From: Triatoma infestans
Lineage: Eukaryota; Arthropoda; Insecta; Hemiptera; Reduviidae
Length of the DNA: 64,000 bases
Assembly: GCA_011037195.1 (NCBI GenBank)
Contig: JAAEAF010001956.1
Span: 62,001-126,000 of the forward strand
Direction of reading: 5' to 3'
A program made the translations under genes and the position numbers. Numbering within the stretch: the stretch's first letter is position 1; every line of letters begins with the position of its first letter. The notes below the pieces were generated by a model. It did not search any database and was not told the origin of the DNA. It worked only from the letters and a program-made list of their open reading frames with translations. Of the stretch, positions 22,511 through 32,690 are shown one piece after another.

Positions 22511-23872
22511 GAGGGGGGGAGAAAGTTCTCTTAAGTGAGATTCTGAACGCATAGTTTACTGTGTACTTGCATTTTGACGAGGAAGAACAAGTGTTGAAGT
22601 GATACTTAGCTTCGCCACAGTACTAGAAGGAGCAGGTTTTTTTCAAGTTCGGGAAACTATGTTTTAGAAAAACTGGTTTTTTGAAATAATTAATAATAAT
22701 AATAATATAGATTTTTATTTTTTAATATTTAATATATAATTTCAAATGTTTGACTTGAATTACAAACTGGTAATAACATACTTGTTAAGGCACAGTGTAC
22801 TACCTTGTATATAATAAAATATGAAATGATATTTCTTTAATTAGTTTATAATAATATAATTTTCTTTTCTTTTTCGATATATATTTATATATAATTATAG
22901 TTATGTAATAGTATAATTCTTAAGAAAACTAACTTTTAATCTCTTTTTACTAGGTTTGATTTAATTATTTTTGTCTATAATTTAAAAAAAAAAATGGAGA
23001 TATCATTTAAATTTGGACAACACTGTCGATTGGTTCAATGCATCCAGTCCCTGCGGCGTCACTTGTAAATTTAATCTTGTTTAGAATCAAGTAATTCTCC
23101 TTTAATATTAATATAGGATAGTACTAGCCACTTTTATGGAAAGCCATTTTTTTCAACAACAATAGCATATTTTTCCCGGAATTCAATTGAATTTCCTCGA
23201 AAAACTACAATAAAAGTTCTAGATCTTTTATTGCTTTAATCAAATACCAAAAATATCAAAGAATGTCCTTGAGCATATTATTTAAGAAAATCACGAAAAA
23301 AAATTGAATAAATTGAATTCAAGTAAAGTGATATTTCTGGTTGATTAATTTTTGTCTAATATATTTTGAAGTCCGGATCTCTTGATAGTATCCAAATGGA
23401 ATATGATTTTTTGAACTATCAGTAAAATTTTGTACTCATGTAATAAACACTAGAAGTAGGCAGTTTGTTTTTCTATAGAGGTAATCTATTGACCAATAAC
23501 GCTCACATTGACTGACATTCTACACACACTGACCTGCGCAAATAGTTCATTTGTGAACCTGCTTTGTGTTGGAACTCTAAGTCCATACAGCACTCATAAT
23601 TCCATCTAAAAAAACGTAATTCCAGGGAAAAATTTAGTTATAACACTGAAAAGGTTATCTAAACAAAACTGATATAGACGTTAGTACTTCCGTTTTTCCT
23701 GTAAGATAGCCAAGAGAAAATCGAATGTAAATAATAATTACAAATCGAACTTAAAAAAAAAAAAAATAATTAGGATTAAAATAATAACTTTATAATTAAT
23801 TTTGAAGGGGGACCGTGCGCTTTCTAGAAGCCGGTCTACAAGATAATGTTGTCTTGAAAATAATAATCGATT
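22511..23872. other. Downstream flank of LRRC51, no gene seen
   Basis: AT-rich. It probably contains the 3' untranslated region of LRRC51 just left of 23873, but I cannot place a polyadenylation signal with confidence. Positions 23140-23420 resemble worn INE-1-like internal blocks ('GAATTTCCTCGAAAAACTAC', 'TAAAGTGATATTTCTGGTTG'). Confidence 0.45.
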
Positions 23873-26049
23873 CTATTTCTTTTTCAGCGTGGCAATACGC
23901 TTGCGATCCGCAGCGGTGACATTGTTAAAGTCTAACGATTTGAGATTCGGAAGACTGGCCAGCACCTTATTTCTGTAGCCTTTCCGCTCCTCCACTGGAT
24001 TGCCGTGCAACGTCAGACTGTATAGCTCCAACATCGTCCTCAAAACAACACAAAACATCGTTAAAAATATTTAAAAATTATAACTGGGTCTTTTATCAAT
24101 TATTTGTTCTGCAATTTTTGTGACAAATTTTATAACAATAATCAAACATACTTGAGTGCCTTGAGAACGGATGGTAAATCGGCCAAATGATTGCCATGCA
24201 AGTAGATGATCTTCAGGTTGGGCAGCAGAGTCAGTTCTTGTGGTATGTCGGCCAGCTTGTTGAAAGACAAATCCAGCCAAGTTAACCGTTCTGGATACTC
24301 CAATAGCTGCAGATATATTTGTGAAAACACTTATTATCAATATAGATTTTAAGGTAGAACAGAATAGTGTGAGGTTCGGTCTTGTAAAATAAAACAACTA
24401 TAACTTTTGCCAACGTTTCGACAAATATATTGTCTTTTAATCATTATCATGCATGCTCCATTATCTTGGTCCTAACAGGTTTCGGATTCTCATCCATCGT
24501 CAGAGAAAGGCTATCAATTCGAGAATCCGAAACTGGTCAGAACCAAGGTAATGATGCCATGCTACGACTGATAAAATCATAGATGTTATCCAGCATTGCG
24601 AACCAAACTACATATTCAGCATAAAAAAATAAAACATGACCATTAATAGTTGCAGGAGATCACAAGGAGCGGTAAATAAAAATGTACTTTTTTAAGATTA
24701 TCCGACGTTTCGACAAATTTATTGCCTTTTTTCAGGGATCTGTAGAACAATAAGAAAAAAAATTATTCAATTCATCAGAATCAAAAAAAGGGTATTTTCA
24801 TTGACCGCTTCTGTTGATCTCCTGCAACTATAAACGAACGGTCGAGAATCATTATTACCATGACAATTGATACTGAATTTGTTATAAAATGATTGAACTC
24901 ATGTTATAAAATCATCTGTGTTTGTGTGTTTTGAAGTTTTTCACTTATTATTTCTATTAAATTGTTTGTTGATGTTGATGGTCATATTTTAATTATTATT
25001 TATACGCCTTGAAAAAGACAATAAATTTGTCGAAACTTTGGCAAGATTATAATTGTTTTATTTTCTAAGACCGAACCTCATGATTCTCTTCTACCATATT
25101 AAGAACAGCCTACCACCATATTAAGAAGAATCTTCCACAGATTTTAAGTATATTGTAATGAGATCTGAACGCAAATCAGTCTATATATGAGCTCCGTGGT
25201 TTTGACAATATCGAGTCCTTACTACCACTTCATCGTGAATAAACTACAGATTAATAGACTAATACATTCTAATAGACTATATTGCCATATTCCGCTACCA
25301 AGTCCTAAACCTAAGTATGTAATATAACACCTACGGTGTTAGGAGCAACTACATGTTAGGCAAACATACCAAGTTTAATGAAAGTTTGTCAATTAAAATT
25401 GTGATAATAGCAGGTAGAAGAGAAGGGATTAGCTCAGTGGTAGTACGCAGGACTCGCGCACGGGCGGTGTTGTCTCTGACGCAATTTTAAAAAAAATGGC
25501 GACGAAGAAAATTGCGAGTGTTTCGCACCAGTTCTTTTTTTTTACTCCTAGTTTTTTTTTGTTTGTTTGAGCACAGGCTGAAGGACTGATTATTTCTTTG
25601 AAAATACTGATAATAAAATGACCACAAAACTGTAACAGATTGTTTAGTCAAATTACCTGATTAGTCAAATTGGTGATGCCGTCAATATTGGACAGGTGAT
25701 TGTTGTTCAGACGCAGTGACGTACAGAGATATCTGCCAGCCTTGGATTTCTTGTAGCCTTTCACACCACGCCGTGGTTTTTCATTTTGTAATCCATCAAG
25801 GCTATTCAGATTTTTAAATGAAAAATCCAAAGGAGGTCCAGCATTATCCGCACCGGACATTGTTTTTTCAGTTTTATTTACCTAACAGTTTCCCACATTG
25901 TATAAAAAATGTTCATGTTATTGCATCCTATATTTTAATGTTAATATATATGGATTATTATTTACTGAAACTGTGACATTACTTACAGTAGGCTTGGAAT
26001 CAGAACTGTCTCTCTTCACTTGAGACTCGCTGGGCGATTGTTCAGCCAT
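23873..26049 (-). CDS. LRRC51: LRRC51 orthologue, four coding exons
   Basis: Leucine-rich-repeat protein 51, about 202 residues (human form about 190). Coding exons on the minus strand: 26049-25987 (starts MAEQSPSES), 25881-25657, 24306-24152 and 24038-23873 (ends RIATLKKK, then TAG). All junctions have GT...AG and the phases agree (0, 0, 2). Exon 2 holds the family signature 'PPLDFSFKNLNSLDGL' and 'EKPRRGVKGYKKSKAGRYL', then the first repeat 'LRLNNNHLSNIDGI'. Exon 3 gives 'LLEYPERLTWLDLSFNKL' and 'LPNLKIIYLHGNHLADLP'. Exon 4 gives 'ELYSLTLHGNPVEERKGYR' and the cap 'LPNLKSLDFNNVTAADR'. The family is cytosolic and linked to ciliated cells in vertebrates; the molecular role is unclear. The start codon overlaps the stop of the upstream gene in the same exon, and an in-frame TAG lies about 18 codons upstream, which supports this start. 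Intron 2 carries Penelope-like inverted repeats. Confidence 0.9.
24464..24506 (-). ncRNA. Hammerhead-like motif in intron 2
   Basis: Minus strand: TTCT, CTGACGA, one extra T, stem II GGAT/ATCC with loop GAGA, then GAAAC. The mirrored half at about 24513-24540 keeps GAATCC, GAAACTGGTC and AGAA, whose AGAA would pair with TTCT as stem I. The left copy has lost the GGTC cleavage-site part. Confidence 0.4.
24700..24739 (-). ncRNA. Hammerhead-like motif, degenerate
   Basis: Minus strand: ATCC, CTGAAAA, stem II AGGCA...TGTC, GAAAC, GTC, GGAT. Stem I (ATCC/GGAT) is a perfect four pairs, although the catalytic GA of the core has become AA. Same family as 4464-4500, with a different stem I sequence. 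Confidence 0.4.
25425..25490 (+). repeat. tRNA-like sequence (SINE head or tRNA pseudogene)
   Basis: 'GGGATTAGCTCAGTGGTAG' matches the 5' part and A box of a tRNA such as tRNA-Ala. The expected anticodon arm and a T-arm B box (GTTCGANTC) do not follow properly, so it is not a working tRNA. An INE-1-like terminal hairpin (GCGAGTGTTTCGCAC) lies directly downstream at about 25510. In LRRC51 intron 2. Confidence 0.5.
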
Positions 26050-26218
26050 CTGCAAACTCGCCTTCCTGCTGTCGGTGGAAATGTACGGTTGACACTGACT
26101 CTATTTCACACAGCTCTTTTAATTTGCGAATATATCTTGCTTTGGTGTCCTCCAAGTGTCCATCAGTTGGGCAATACAACGATCTTGAACGTATCCTTGC
26201 TATTTGTAGTTCAACATT
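25987..26218 (-). other. Shared exon: end of upstream ORF and start of LRRC51
   Basis: One stretch between an acceptor (TATATTGCAG, ending at 26219) and a donor (GTAAGT, starting at 25986) holds the last 58 codons of the upstream protein and the first 21 codons of LRRC51. They meet in ATGGCTGA (26049-26042), where TGA ends the first frame and ATG starts the second. The two frames differ by one base. A weak acceptor-like TTTGCAG sits immediately before the ATG, so an LRRC51-only splice form is possible. Confidence 0.65.
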
Positions 26219-27300
26219 CTGCAATATAGATATTTCTGGGTTCTTTACACGATTTTTACTGTCAATTATAGCTGTAAAAGGGGAGTACTGTTATGTCAGA
26301 GTTCTCAAATTTAATTTTCCCTGCGAGTATGTTTTGAGAATTCTAAGGATGATAAAGAAGCGATTTATATCCCTGACACTTTCTATTGAAACATGTTGTC
26401 GAGTAAAAATGACCTTGAATAGTTATCTGGAGGGTAGGAAATCAGGCTTCCTGTAAACTTTCTGTACGATTAACACGGGCTACAATTCCAAGTTACAAGA
26501 AGAAAAATGACTAACTGAGAATGCAATTTTATTGAATTTCCACTTCCTCTTCTTACTACTAAGAGGAAGCACTACGATTGTGTAAACTTTGCAAAATTAA
26601 GTTATCACATGAAACAATACAGGTTTTGAGGCTCCCAGAGTACTGAAAAGTTGTTTTTAGCATTATTATTATTATCATTTACTTAAAAGTCGCGTCAACA
26701 TTTGATATCATTGGCACCCGGAGGCTTCACAGCGTATTGTCAACCTCCGGGAAGTTTCGTTACAGACTGAACCACTGGACAGTGAACTGTAGAGGCCCGT
26801 AGAAAGAACAAAACTAAAAATGGCAGCATTCTCTGGACTCGAACTCGGCAACCTTCGCCTTCCAAGCCCCGCCATGTTTTTAGAAATTAGTCTGTAGGGT
26901 GCAAGTATATGTACGTATGGAACAGTGGCGGCTACTGGTATTCGCGATTGCGCGACTGAACTCTCAGCTGTTTAAAAAAAAGAAAAAAAAGTAGCAAATT
27001 TTCTTTTTTTCATATTTCAATTTCAAAAAAATATTTTCATTTTTATATCAGTTAGGAACATTAAGGCGCACAATAAAAATGTATTTATTGGCTGATTATT
27101 TATTGCTTATAATAATCAAAAATCAAATATTAATTTAATAAATTTGTTGTCAAATCAGAGAATCAGACATAAAAGAATAGGAACGTATATCAGTATAGGA
27201 GCTCCTTTAATATGTTTGTTTAATGAATTGTATGTATATCAGGATATCTATAAAAAAAAGTAGGAAGTTGGTGGTTTACAGTTGGGCGCCGCGCTGGAGA

Positions 27301-27333
<33 letters not shown>

Positions 27334-27391
27334 TATGTATGTATATATGTGAACATATATATATGAATATATATAGATATATATTATTTAC

Positions 27392-27424
<33 letters not shown>

Positions 27425-28459
27425 TATATTATATATCTATATGTATATATGTGAACATCGGCGCCCAAAAACGAAAAAACCGTAGAAAGTAGAAACTTGA
27501 TATTCCGTTTAATATAAACAGCATAACTGAAATTTTGAAAAATTTCAGCAAGTTCAACTTTTGACAATCCGTATTTTGGGTTTTATCACCAAGGAAACCA
27601 ACAGAAAGTTATTTGCTGCCAGAAGATTTCGCAACCGGAACTACCACTTTACTGCTGTAAATAATGTACCGGTATTTAATGATTTCTATTTGAAACATTT
27701 TTATCTAATGGCTTTGAGGAGGGTCCCCACTATAAATCATGATGTTAATTAAAATTAAAAGTATTGCCGTGAGTTTCTGAGTTTTGAAATAAAAAACCGG
27801 AAGTGTTACTCATATATAAAAAGAAAATCCAGCATTTTTGTTTAAAATTTTTTTTTTCGAGAAATTTGATTATATGGGCGGTTCTTTCGGCGAGTTTATT
27901 TGCTTAATGATCTCATTTTTAAAGATTCAATGGGGTTTACCGGTCTGTATGATCGTAGGGAACTACGAATATTTTTATTAAAAAAGCGAAAGTTTGAAAA
28001 AAATTTGCCACTTAGAATTTTAGTGAGAGGAAAGTAGCGTGAGTGTTTCACACCATATTTTTTTTTTTTTAATTATTTAAAGTAAAGGTGGGGTACTGTG
28101 ATGGGGGGTTGCGAAGGAAGGAGATCACAACATATTCAGTACCTTCAGTATATCTCTGTTCCGTTTGAGAGCCCTTAGCTGTTCCTTCGCCCGTTCTCTT
28201 CCCAGTCTTTCTACTTCACAGTCAGTCCTCTTCGTCGGATGCAACGATCTGCATATGCAAAAATATTTCACAAAATAAAAGATTTATGAAAATGATCATT
28301 TACAGGGGGAGGGAGGAAGTTATAAACTGAAAAGAATTTTTTTTTAAATAAAATAATCAATAAAACATACAATTGTTTTAGTTTAGTTTCTATTAGCAAT
28401 TCTTCTTTAATATATTTAGAGTATACTGATCGTTCGATGTCCGTCACAAAACTGGCCAT
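26042..28459 (-). CDS. Small basic coiled-coil protein, three coding exons
   Basis: Predicted 123 residues. Exons on the minus strand: 28459-28371 (starts MASFVTDIERSVYSKYIKEE), 28248-28143 and 26218-26042 (ends REQQEGEFADG-like: ...HRQQEGEFADG, then TGA). Splice sites are GTATGT/GCAG and GTACTG/TGCAG and the phases fit exactly (2, 0). The middle part 'CEVERLGRERAKEQLRALKR' and 'NRDILKNVELQIARI' is charged and heptad-like, suggesting a coiled coil. No signal peptide or membrane segment. The start context ACAATGG is good. The order of charged helix, LLK(N/D)(V/I)E-like block and LE-T-x-R-Y faintly recalls the centrosomal protein CEP15/C3orf14, but I hold that loosely. The gene reads directly into LRRC51. 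Its second intron is almost 2 kb and full of repeats. Confidence 0.7.
26661..26874 (-). mobile_element. tRNA-derived SINE with 9-bp target duplication
   Basis: On the minus strand it begins near 'TGGCGGGGCTTGG' (A-box-like) and has a perfect B box, AGTTCGAGTCC (26845-26835). It ends in an (ATA/ATT)-rich tail at 26661-26676. Identical 9-bp flanks TGTTTTTAG lie at 26652-26660 and 26875-26883. Such elements are transcribed by RNA polymerase III and copied by a LINE reverse transcriptase. It is inserted in an INE-1-like repeat. Confidence 0.72.
27300..27432. repeat. AT-rich microsatellite block
   Basis: Tandem AT units with interspersed GTATATATGTGAACAT motifs, the latter present twice (about 27339 and 27444). 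The open frame across it reads as alternating I and Y and is not a gene. Confidence 0.9.
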
Positions 28460-28469
28460 TGTATATAGC

Positions 28470-28870
28470 AGCAACGTTGCTTATATACTGTCCTGTAGGG
28501 AACAAGTGTATACTATACACACTACAACGGGGGGCTGAACAGCTTTGCTCTGTACACTAAGTTCACACCTGCGGGGTATGGGTCGATAATGTTCACTGGT
28601 TTTTACTATACTCACAGCCCGTCCGCCGTACACTTACTGGCCGCACTAAGCCGGGCTATCTATTGGCCCTCTCTCTTTCACTACGCACTGTTGTCTCCAA
28701 GGAGCATCACACATCAACAAATACTAGCGCCCCCCTCCGCCCCAACAGCAGTGCATACTAACCCCAGTCATCATTACGCACCAAATACAAATGTATACAC
28801 ACAAACAAAAATGGCAATTTTAGGAAACACTAAAACCGTTTTATTTAAAAAATAAAATAAAAAAACTATA
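28470..28870. promoter_or_regulatory. Probable upstream region of the dicistronic locus
   Basis: Directly upstream of the start codon at 28459 the sequence becomes markedly less AT-rich (about 28520-28760), with CpG-containing stretches such as 'CCGTCCGCCGTACAC' and 'GCCGCACTAAGCCGG'. This is where a promoter and 5' untranslated region would be expected. No TATA box is obvious on the minus strand. Confidence 0.4.
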
Positions 28871-29014
28871 ACCAAGTTAAAGTACGTAATTACTATAGCT
28901 GCCTCCCAAAAGAAACATGTGTTTTTAATGATTAGTGTTTTGTTTTAAATTGAACACTTGCCAACAAAAATGTCTAAACTATTATTTTCTATTCCTTTCT
29001 GTGCTAACGGAGGG

Positions 29015-29376
29015 GGGGGACCTGTAATGATCGCTCGGAATTTTTTAAAAATTAAAATTCGAGTTTTTCAACGGAAATATTATGTATTTTTTTGGAGGCT
29101 CCACGAGTAAGAAAGAAATTCGCTTTTAGCGTATGGTCTGCATGCATGTGTTCCTGTCTGTGAAAAGAAACAAAACAATTATTGTTCTGCAACACTCACG
29201 CCACTTTCTCCTTAGTATTGTTAAAACAATTGTACTCTTTCAAATTTTATTCGAACTCCCATGTAATTTTGAAAATCCTTGTAGTCATAAAAAAAAAATA
29301 ATAATAATAATAATAATAATAATCTATTGTGTAGAGTTGCACTTCCGGCTTCCGGTTAGCCTGTTTTCTTCAAATT
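29015..29376. repeat. INE-1-like fragments and AAT microsatellite
   Basis: A plus-orientation 5' block (about 29015-29170) is followed by minus-orientation blocks from 29325 ('GCACTTCCGGCTTCCGGTTA'). An AAT run lies at 29298-29322. These blocks continue on the far side of the LINE insertion (30335-30490). Confidence 0.5.
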
Positions 29377-29392
29377 CAGAATGCTACAAATA

Positions 29393-30334
29393 ATAATAAT
29401 AATAATAATGTATATTTGAAATAAAAAAATCGTTTTACAATAATACAATAGTACAAAAAAAACAAAATATACTTAGACATGGAATTTGTATTCCGTCTGT
29501 CAAGTCTGCTTATCAAGTGTTACTATATAATAATCAAATATTAAATGATTACACAAATAAGGAGAAACAAAGAACAGGTATAAGGGTTTAAAAGAAAATA
29601 CAATAACTCTTGGAAGTAAGAATAAGTAAACAAAGCCTTATAATTAGTAATAAAGTTGAGACAATACAAAATGGAAAAAGACACTTCAACATACCGTGGG
29701 CAAATAATAAAACATATTTCAAATCAAAAATAGTCAATTGTTTTAAATGTATTTAAAAGTTAAATTCAGAAATTAATTCACCCCTGTACTGCACTGAATG
29801 TTTTACATATTTTACCAGCTTTGGCCAATCTGCACCATTCAAAATATCTATTATTTCATGTTTTGCCAGGATTGTTTTACCAAAAATTCCAAATCTAAAT
29901 TCCGCTAATACCGGACACCTAGCCAAAAAATGTAAAGTGTCCTCTTTTTCGCCTAAATTACACTGTGAGCATAGCTCCCTCCCATTAACTCGCCACTTTT
30001 TATAATTCAAATTAAGCAGCTCACATCGTGTTTTGCAAATCCAGCGCACTGCATACAGATCCTTTACCTCTCTTAAATAATCTTTACCATTTTCTGAGCT
30101 ACATATTTCCGCATACAGGGGACTGTATACTGATTGCCGGAAACTTTGCAGATTGTACTCTTTTTCCCTTTCTTCTATCGTAAGTCTCAAACGCACTAAC
30201 TGTTGCGATAAATTGGCAACATTTTCAATAGAGACGGGGACTTCATAATAGTGAGCTAGTTCACGCAGTTTGCTATACCAGAATGTATTTTTCTTAATTA
30301 CCTCTTTCGCTAAAATGAATGGGAGACGGTGAGG
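29393..30334 (-). mobile_element. 5'-truncated LINE with perfect 16-bp target duplication
   Basis: The flanks CAGAATGCTACAAATA at 29377-29392 and 30335-30350 are identical, a clear target-primed insertion. The 3' tail on the minus strand is an (ATT)n run ending at 29393. The copy is truncated in the C-terminal part of ORF2. It is related to the LINE at 52168-57275 but belongs to a different subfamily. Confidence 0.92.
29753..30334 (-). CDS. LINE ORF2 C-terminal fragment, open to the truncation point
   Basis: A continuous frame of about 193 codons runs from the 5' truncation at 30334 to the stop at 29753-29755. It contains 'KEVIKKNTFWYSKLRELAHY', 'YAVRWICKTRCELLNLNYKK' and a zinc-knuckle 'CSQCNLGEKEDTLHFLARCP' (C-x2-C-x8-H-x4-C), then 'DILNGADWPKLVKYVK'. 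All of this aligns with the C-terminus of the intact ORF2 at 52521-55823. The absence of stops suggests a recent insertion. It has no start of its own and is not a host gene. Confidence 0.85.
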   Translation of the reverse strand, partial: PHRLPFILAKEVIKKNTFWYSKLRELAHYYEVPVSIENVANLSQQLVRLRLTIEEREKEYNLQSFRQSVYSPLYAEICSSENGKDYLREVKDLYAVRWICKTRCELLNLNYKKWRVNGRELCSQCNLGEKEDTLHFLARCPVLAEFRFGIFGKTILAKHEIIDILNGADWPKLVKYVKHSVQYRGELISEFNF

Positions 30335-30491
30335 CAGAATGCTACAAATACTTCAAATGTATATCAATAGATTGTAGGCGTTAGAACCATAGATTGTACT
30401 GAAATAGTACTTCAAAGGAAAAGCATAATGCCAGTGCTCCCACAGACCTCTTACAAAACAATCAGTTTCTCAGGAAAAAAAATGACCCGAG

Positions 30492-31352
30492 CTGTCATAC
30501 TAGTAAGAGGAAGTATTGTAATCGTGTTAAATTTTCGATATCGAATTAAAGTCCCCTGAGTCCAAAAAAGGTGGAATTTAGCAAATAGTCTGTGTGTGTG
30601 TGTGTGTGTATACATGAATAGCATAGCTCAAGAACGGAAAACCGTAGAAAGTTGAAACTTGATATACCGTTTATACCTAAACGGTATATCACCATGGCAT
30701 CAAACGGTGGGTCATCTGTCAAAATTCCTCGACCGGAAATACCACTTCACTTGTTTGTTTTTTTTCAAAAATGGTTCCGACGATTTTCTTTAAACTTGTT
30801 ATATTCAGCTTAACTGCTATTAAATAATTCTAATCATCTAAATAATGTTACTTAGAATTGAAAATATGTTCTTGAAATTCCGAGTTACAAAAAAAATCGG
30901 ATAACCGGAAGTACGTTTAAATTACCACTTTACTGAATGTTTTTATTCACTTTTTCGAGATTTTCTCAAAAATAGCCCCGACGATTTTCTTGAAACTACA
31001 CATATAAACTAAACATTCAAAGATCTACAACTTTTATATAAAACATTTCTCTGGGAAAATTCATTTAAGGGCACTTTTAGGGAAGGGGAGGGGTTATGTT
31101 TTCCCCTAAAGTGGTATCATAGTTGATTATACAATTCTATCATCCAAACAAAATTAATTCGAAATAAATAGGTGGCTAAAATTCCGAGTTTCAAGAAAAT
31201 TAGTAAACCGGAAGTGCACTTTAACTTGATAGTTTTTTCAGTTTTCGACAAATTTCATTAAATTTAGTACACAAACTATAAAATTTGTCAATTATAATTT
31301 TGAGAACAGGAGCAAGAGAAAGTTGTGTGAGTGTTTCACACCAGATTTTTTT
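30492..31352 (+). mobile_element. INE-1-like element, nearly complete
   Basis: From 'ACTAGTAAGAGGAAGTATTG' to the 3' subterminal repeat 'GGAGCAAGAGAAAG', the hairpin GTGTGAGTGTTTCACAC and CAGATTTTTTT. It carries the same two internal units as 11009-11995. The first half of the 5' palindrome is missing. Confidence 0.7.
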
Positions 31353-31359
31353 CTCTACA

Positions 31360-32690
31360 TATTGCTTATTATTTATTTGTAATATTTTTCTATGAAAATT
31401 CATTTTTTGGGGGGGAATTGGGGGGAGATAAGCTTTCCAGGAAAATGCCAGTTTGGTGAAATGTGTAGTTGTATCACCAATATAAAAATATTAAGGTAAA
31501 TTAAAACATTGCTAATATTCCAAATTTTTAGAAAAATTTTCTCTCGGAAACGATCTGCCATAGTTTTTTTTATTCAAATTTATAATGCAATTGCTCATTT
31601 ATAAACCTATACTTTATTTGAAATATTTTTCAGTATTAGAGAAAGTTGTGCGAGTGTTTCACACCAGTTTTTTTTTTTTGTATTTTTTAGTAAGTTTAAT
31701 CAGGTCATTGGCCGGAAATCAGCCACTATGTCCGTATGAAGTTTGCTGTTGCGTGCCGGAAGTTTAACAGCTCTTTAGGCAAGCATTGGATTACCAACGA
31801 TACTTGCATGTTCACCGCCAAATGTGTACTTAACTAATTTGTCTAAAAACTAATTCATACATAAAAAAAAAAAATAAAAATAATTTCTTTCAGGGAAAAT
31901 GTATTAAATTAAAATGATTGTTTATAAATGTGCAGATAGTATTCAAAGTTTAAAGAAACCTATTTTGTTAAGTCTTTAAATTTAATGCCAACAAAGAACA
32001 ATACACAAATATCATACAGTTGATTCTTTGAGACTAACTTGCTTCCTCATCCGTAGGGAGGTGTGGACTAGGCACTTCTTCAGGGATCTCAGCGTCTTCC
32101 AGCCTGGCAGCACCAACCATATCTTCTACTGACACCAACCACACAAAAGGCTTATAGACTTAGTTGATCTGTACTACTAAACCAGCGTGATGTAGCTGAA
32201 CGACACAGATAGCTGACTACGACGTTCTGCGTGTAAACACTGACTCGCAATGACTTTTAGGGCGTTTTACTGGCCACTTTTTCTCTCAAAAATTGTCCAA
32301 AGGACAATTATTAAAATCAGTTTCTTTGTAACAACTCTCAGTCAGGCAAACAGTTACTGGCACAGCTTGGTGTGTAGTAATTATTATGTCAATAATTTTA
32401 TCGTGTTGGTAATTATCAAAATAGTGCTATAATTATAATTGTAACATTAATAAGTAAGATATTTAGGTTACCGCGGTCATTCGCATGCAAAACAAGTGTA
32501 GCGGGTTGAGACCGCGTCGCCCATATTGCAATAGGCTTTATCAGGCAAGTGTCGACTTGAATGCCAAAACATCTACTGGCCACTGACTTTATAACACACA
32601 TGACTTTCTATTTCTTGATTTCTCAAACTCTTAATGACGAATTTTCTTTAAATTTCAAATTTTTATTAACTATTTAGTTTTCTTCAATAT
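31360..32690. other. No gene seen
   Basis: A second INE-1-like 3' terminus lies at 31637-31680 (AGAGAAAGTTGTGCGAG ... CACACCAG, then a T run). Around 32470-32560 a stretch ('GCGGGTTGAGACCGCGTC', 'CCATATTGCAATAGGC') resembles the foldback at 61680-61925. The rest is unclassified. Confidence 0.45.

Larger units (their letters stand above)
24371..25079. mobile_element. Penelope-like inverted element in LRRC51 intron 2
   Basis: The left end 'GAGGTTCGGTCTTGTAAAAT' then 'AACGTTTCGACAAA' is mirrored at the right end ('TTTGTCGAAACTTTGG', then 'CTAAGACCGAACCTC'). Nested inside are further inverted pairs: 24450-24560 (GGTTTCGGATTCTC against GAGAATCCGAAACTGG) and about 24648-24830 (ATAGTTGCAGGAGATC against GATCTCCTGCAACTAT). 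These look like successive Penelope-like terminal fragments. There is no coding sequence. Confidence 0.6.
26556..28066 (+). repeat. INE-1-like copy broken by SINE and microsatellite
   Basis: The 5' block 'TCTTACTACTAAGAGGAAGC' at about 26550 continues to 'GTTGTTTTTAGC'. A SINE (26661-26874) interrupts it. The family resumes at 26884, is interrupted again by 26925-27440 (which includes AT microsatellites), and resumes at about 27466 ('AAAACGAAAAAACCGTAGAA') up to the hairpin 'GCGTGAGTGTTTCACACC' at about 28037-28066. It lies in intron 2 of the upstream gene. Confidence 0.55.

Noticed and set aside
25425..25490. Functional tRNA gene
   Set aside because: The A-box half looks like a tRNA, but the T arm and acceptor stem are not formed.
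26924..27300. hAT-type element starting CAGTGGCGGCTAC
   Set aside because: The left end is suggestive, but no matching inverted right end or 8-bp duplication could be found.
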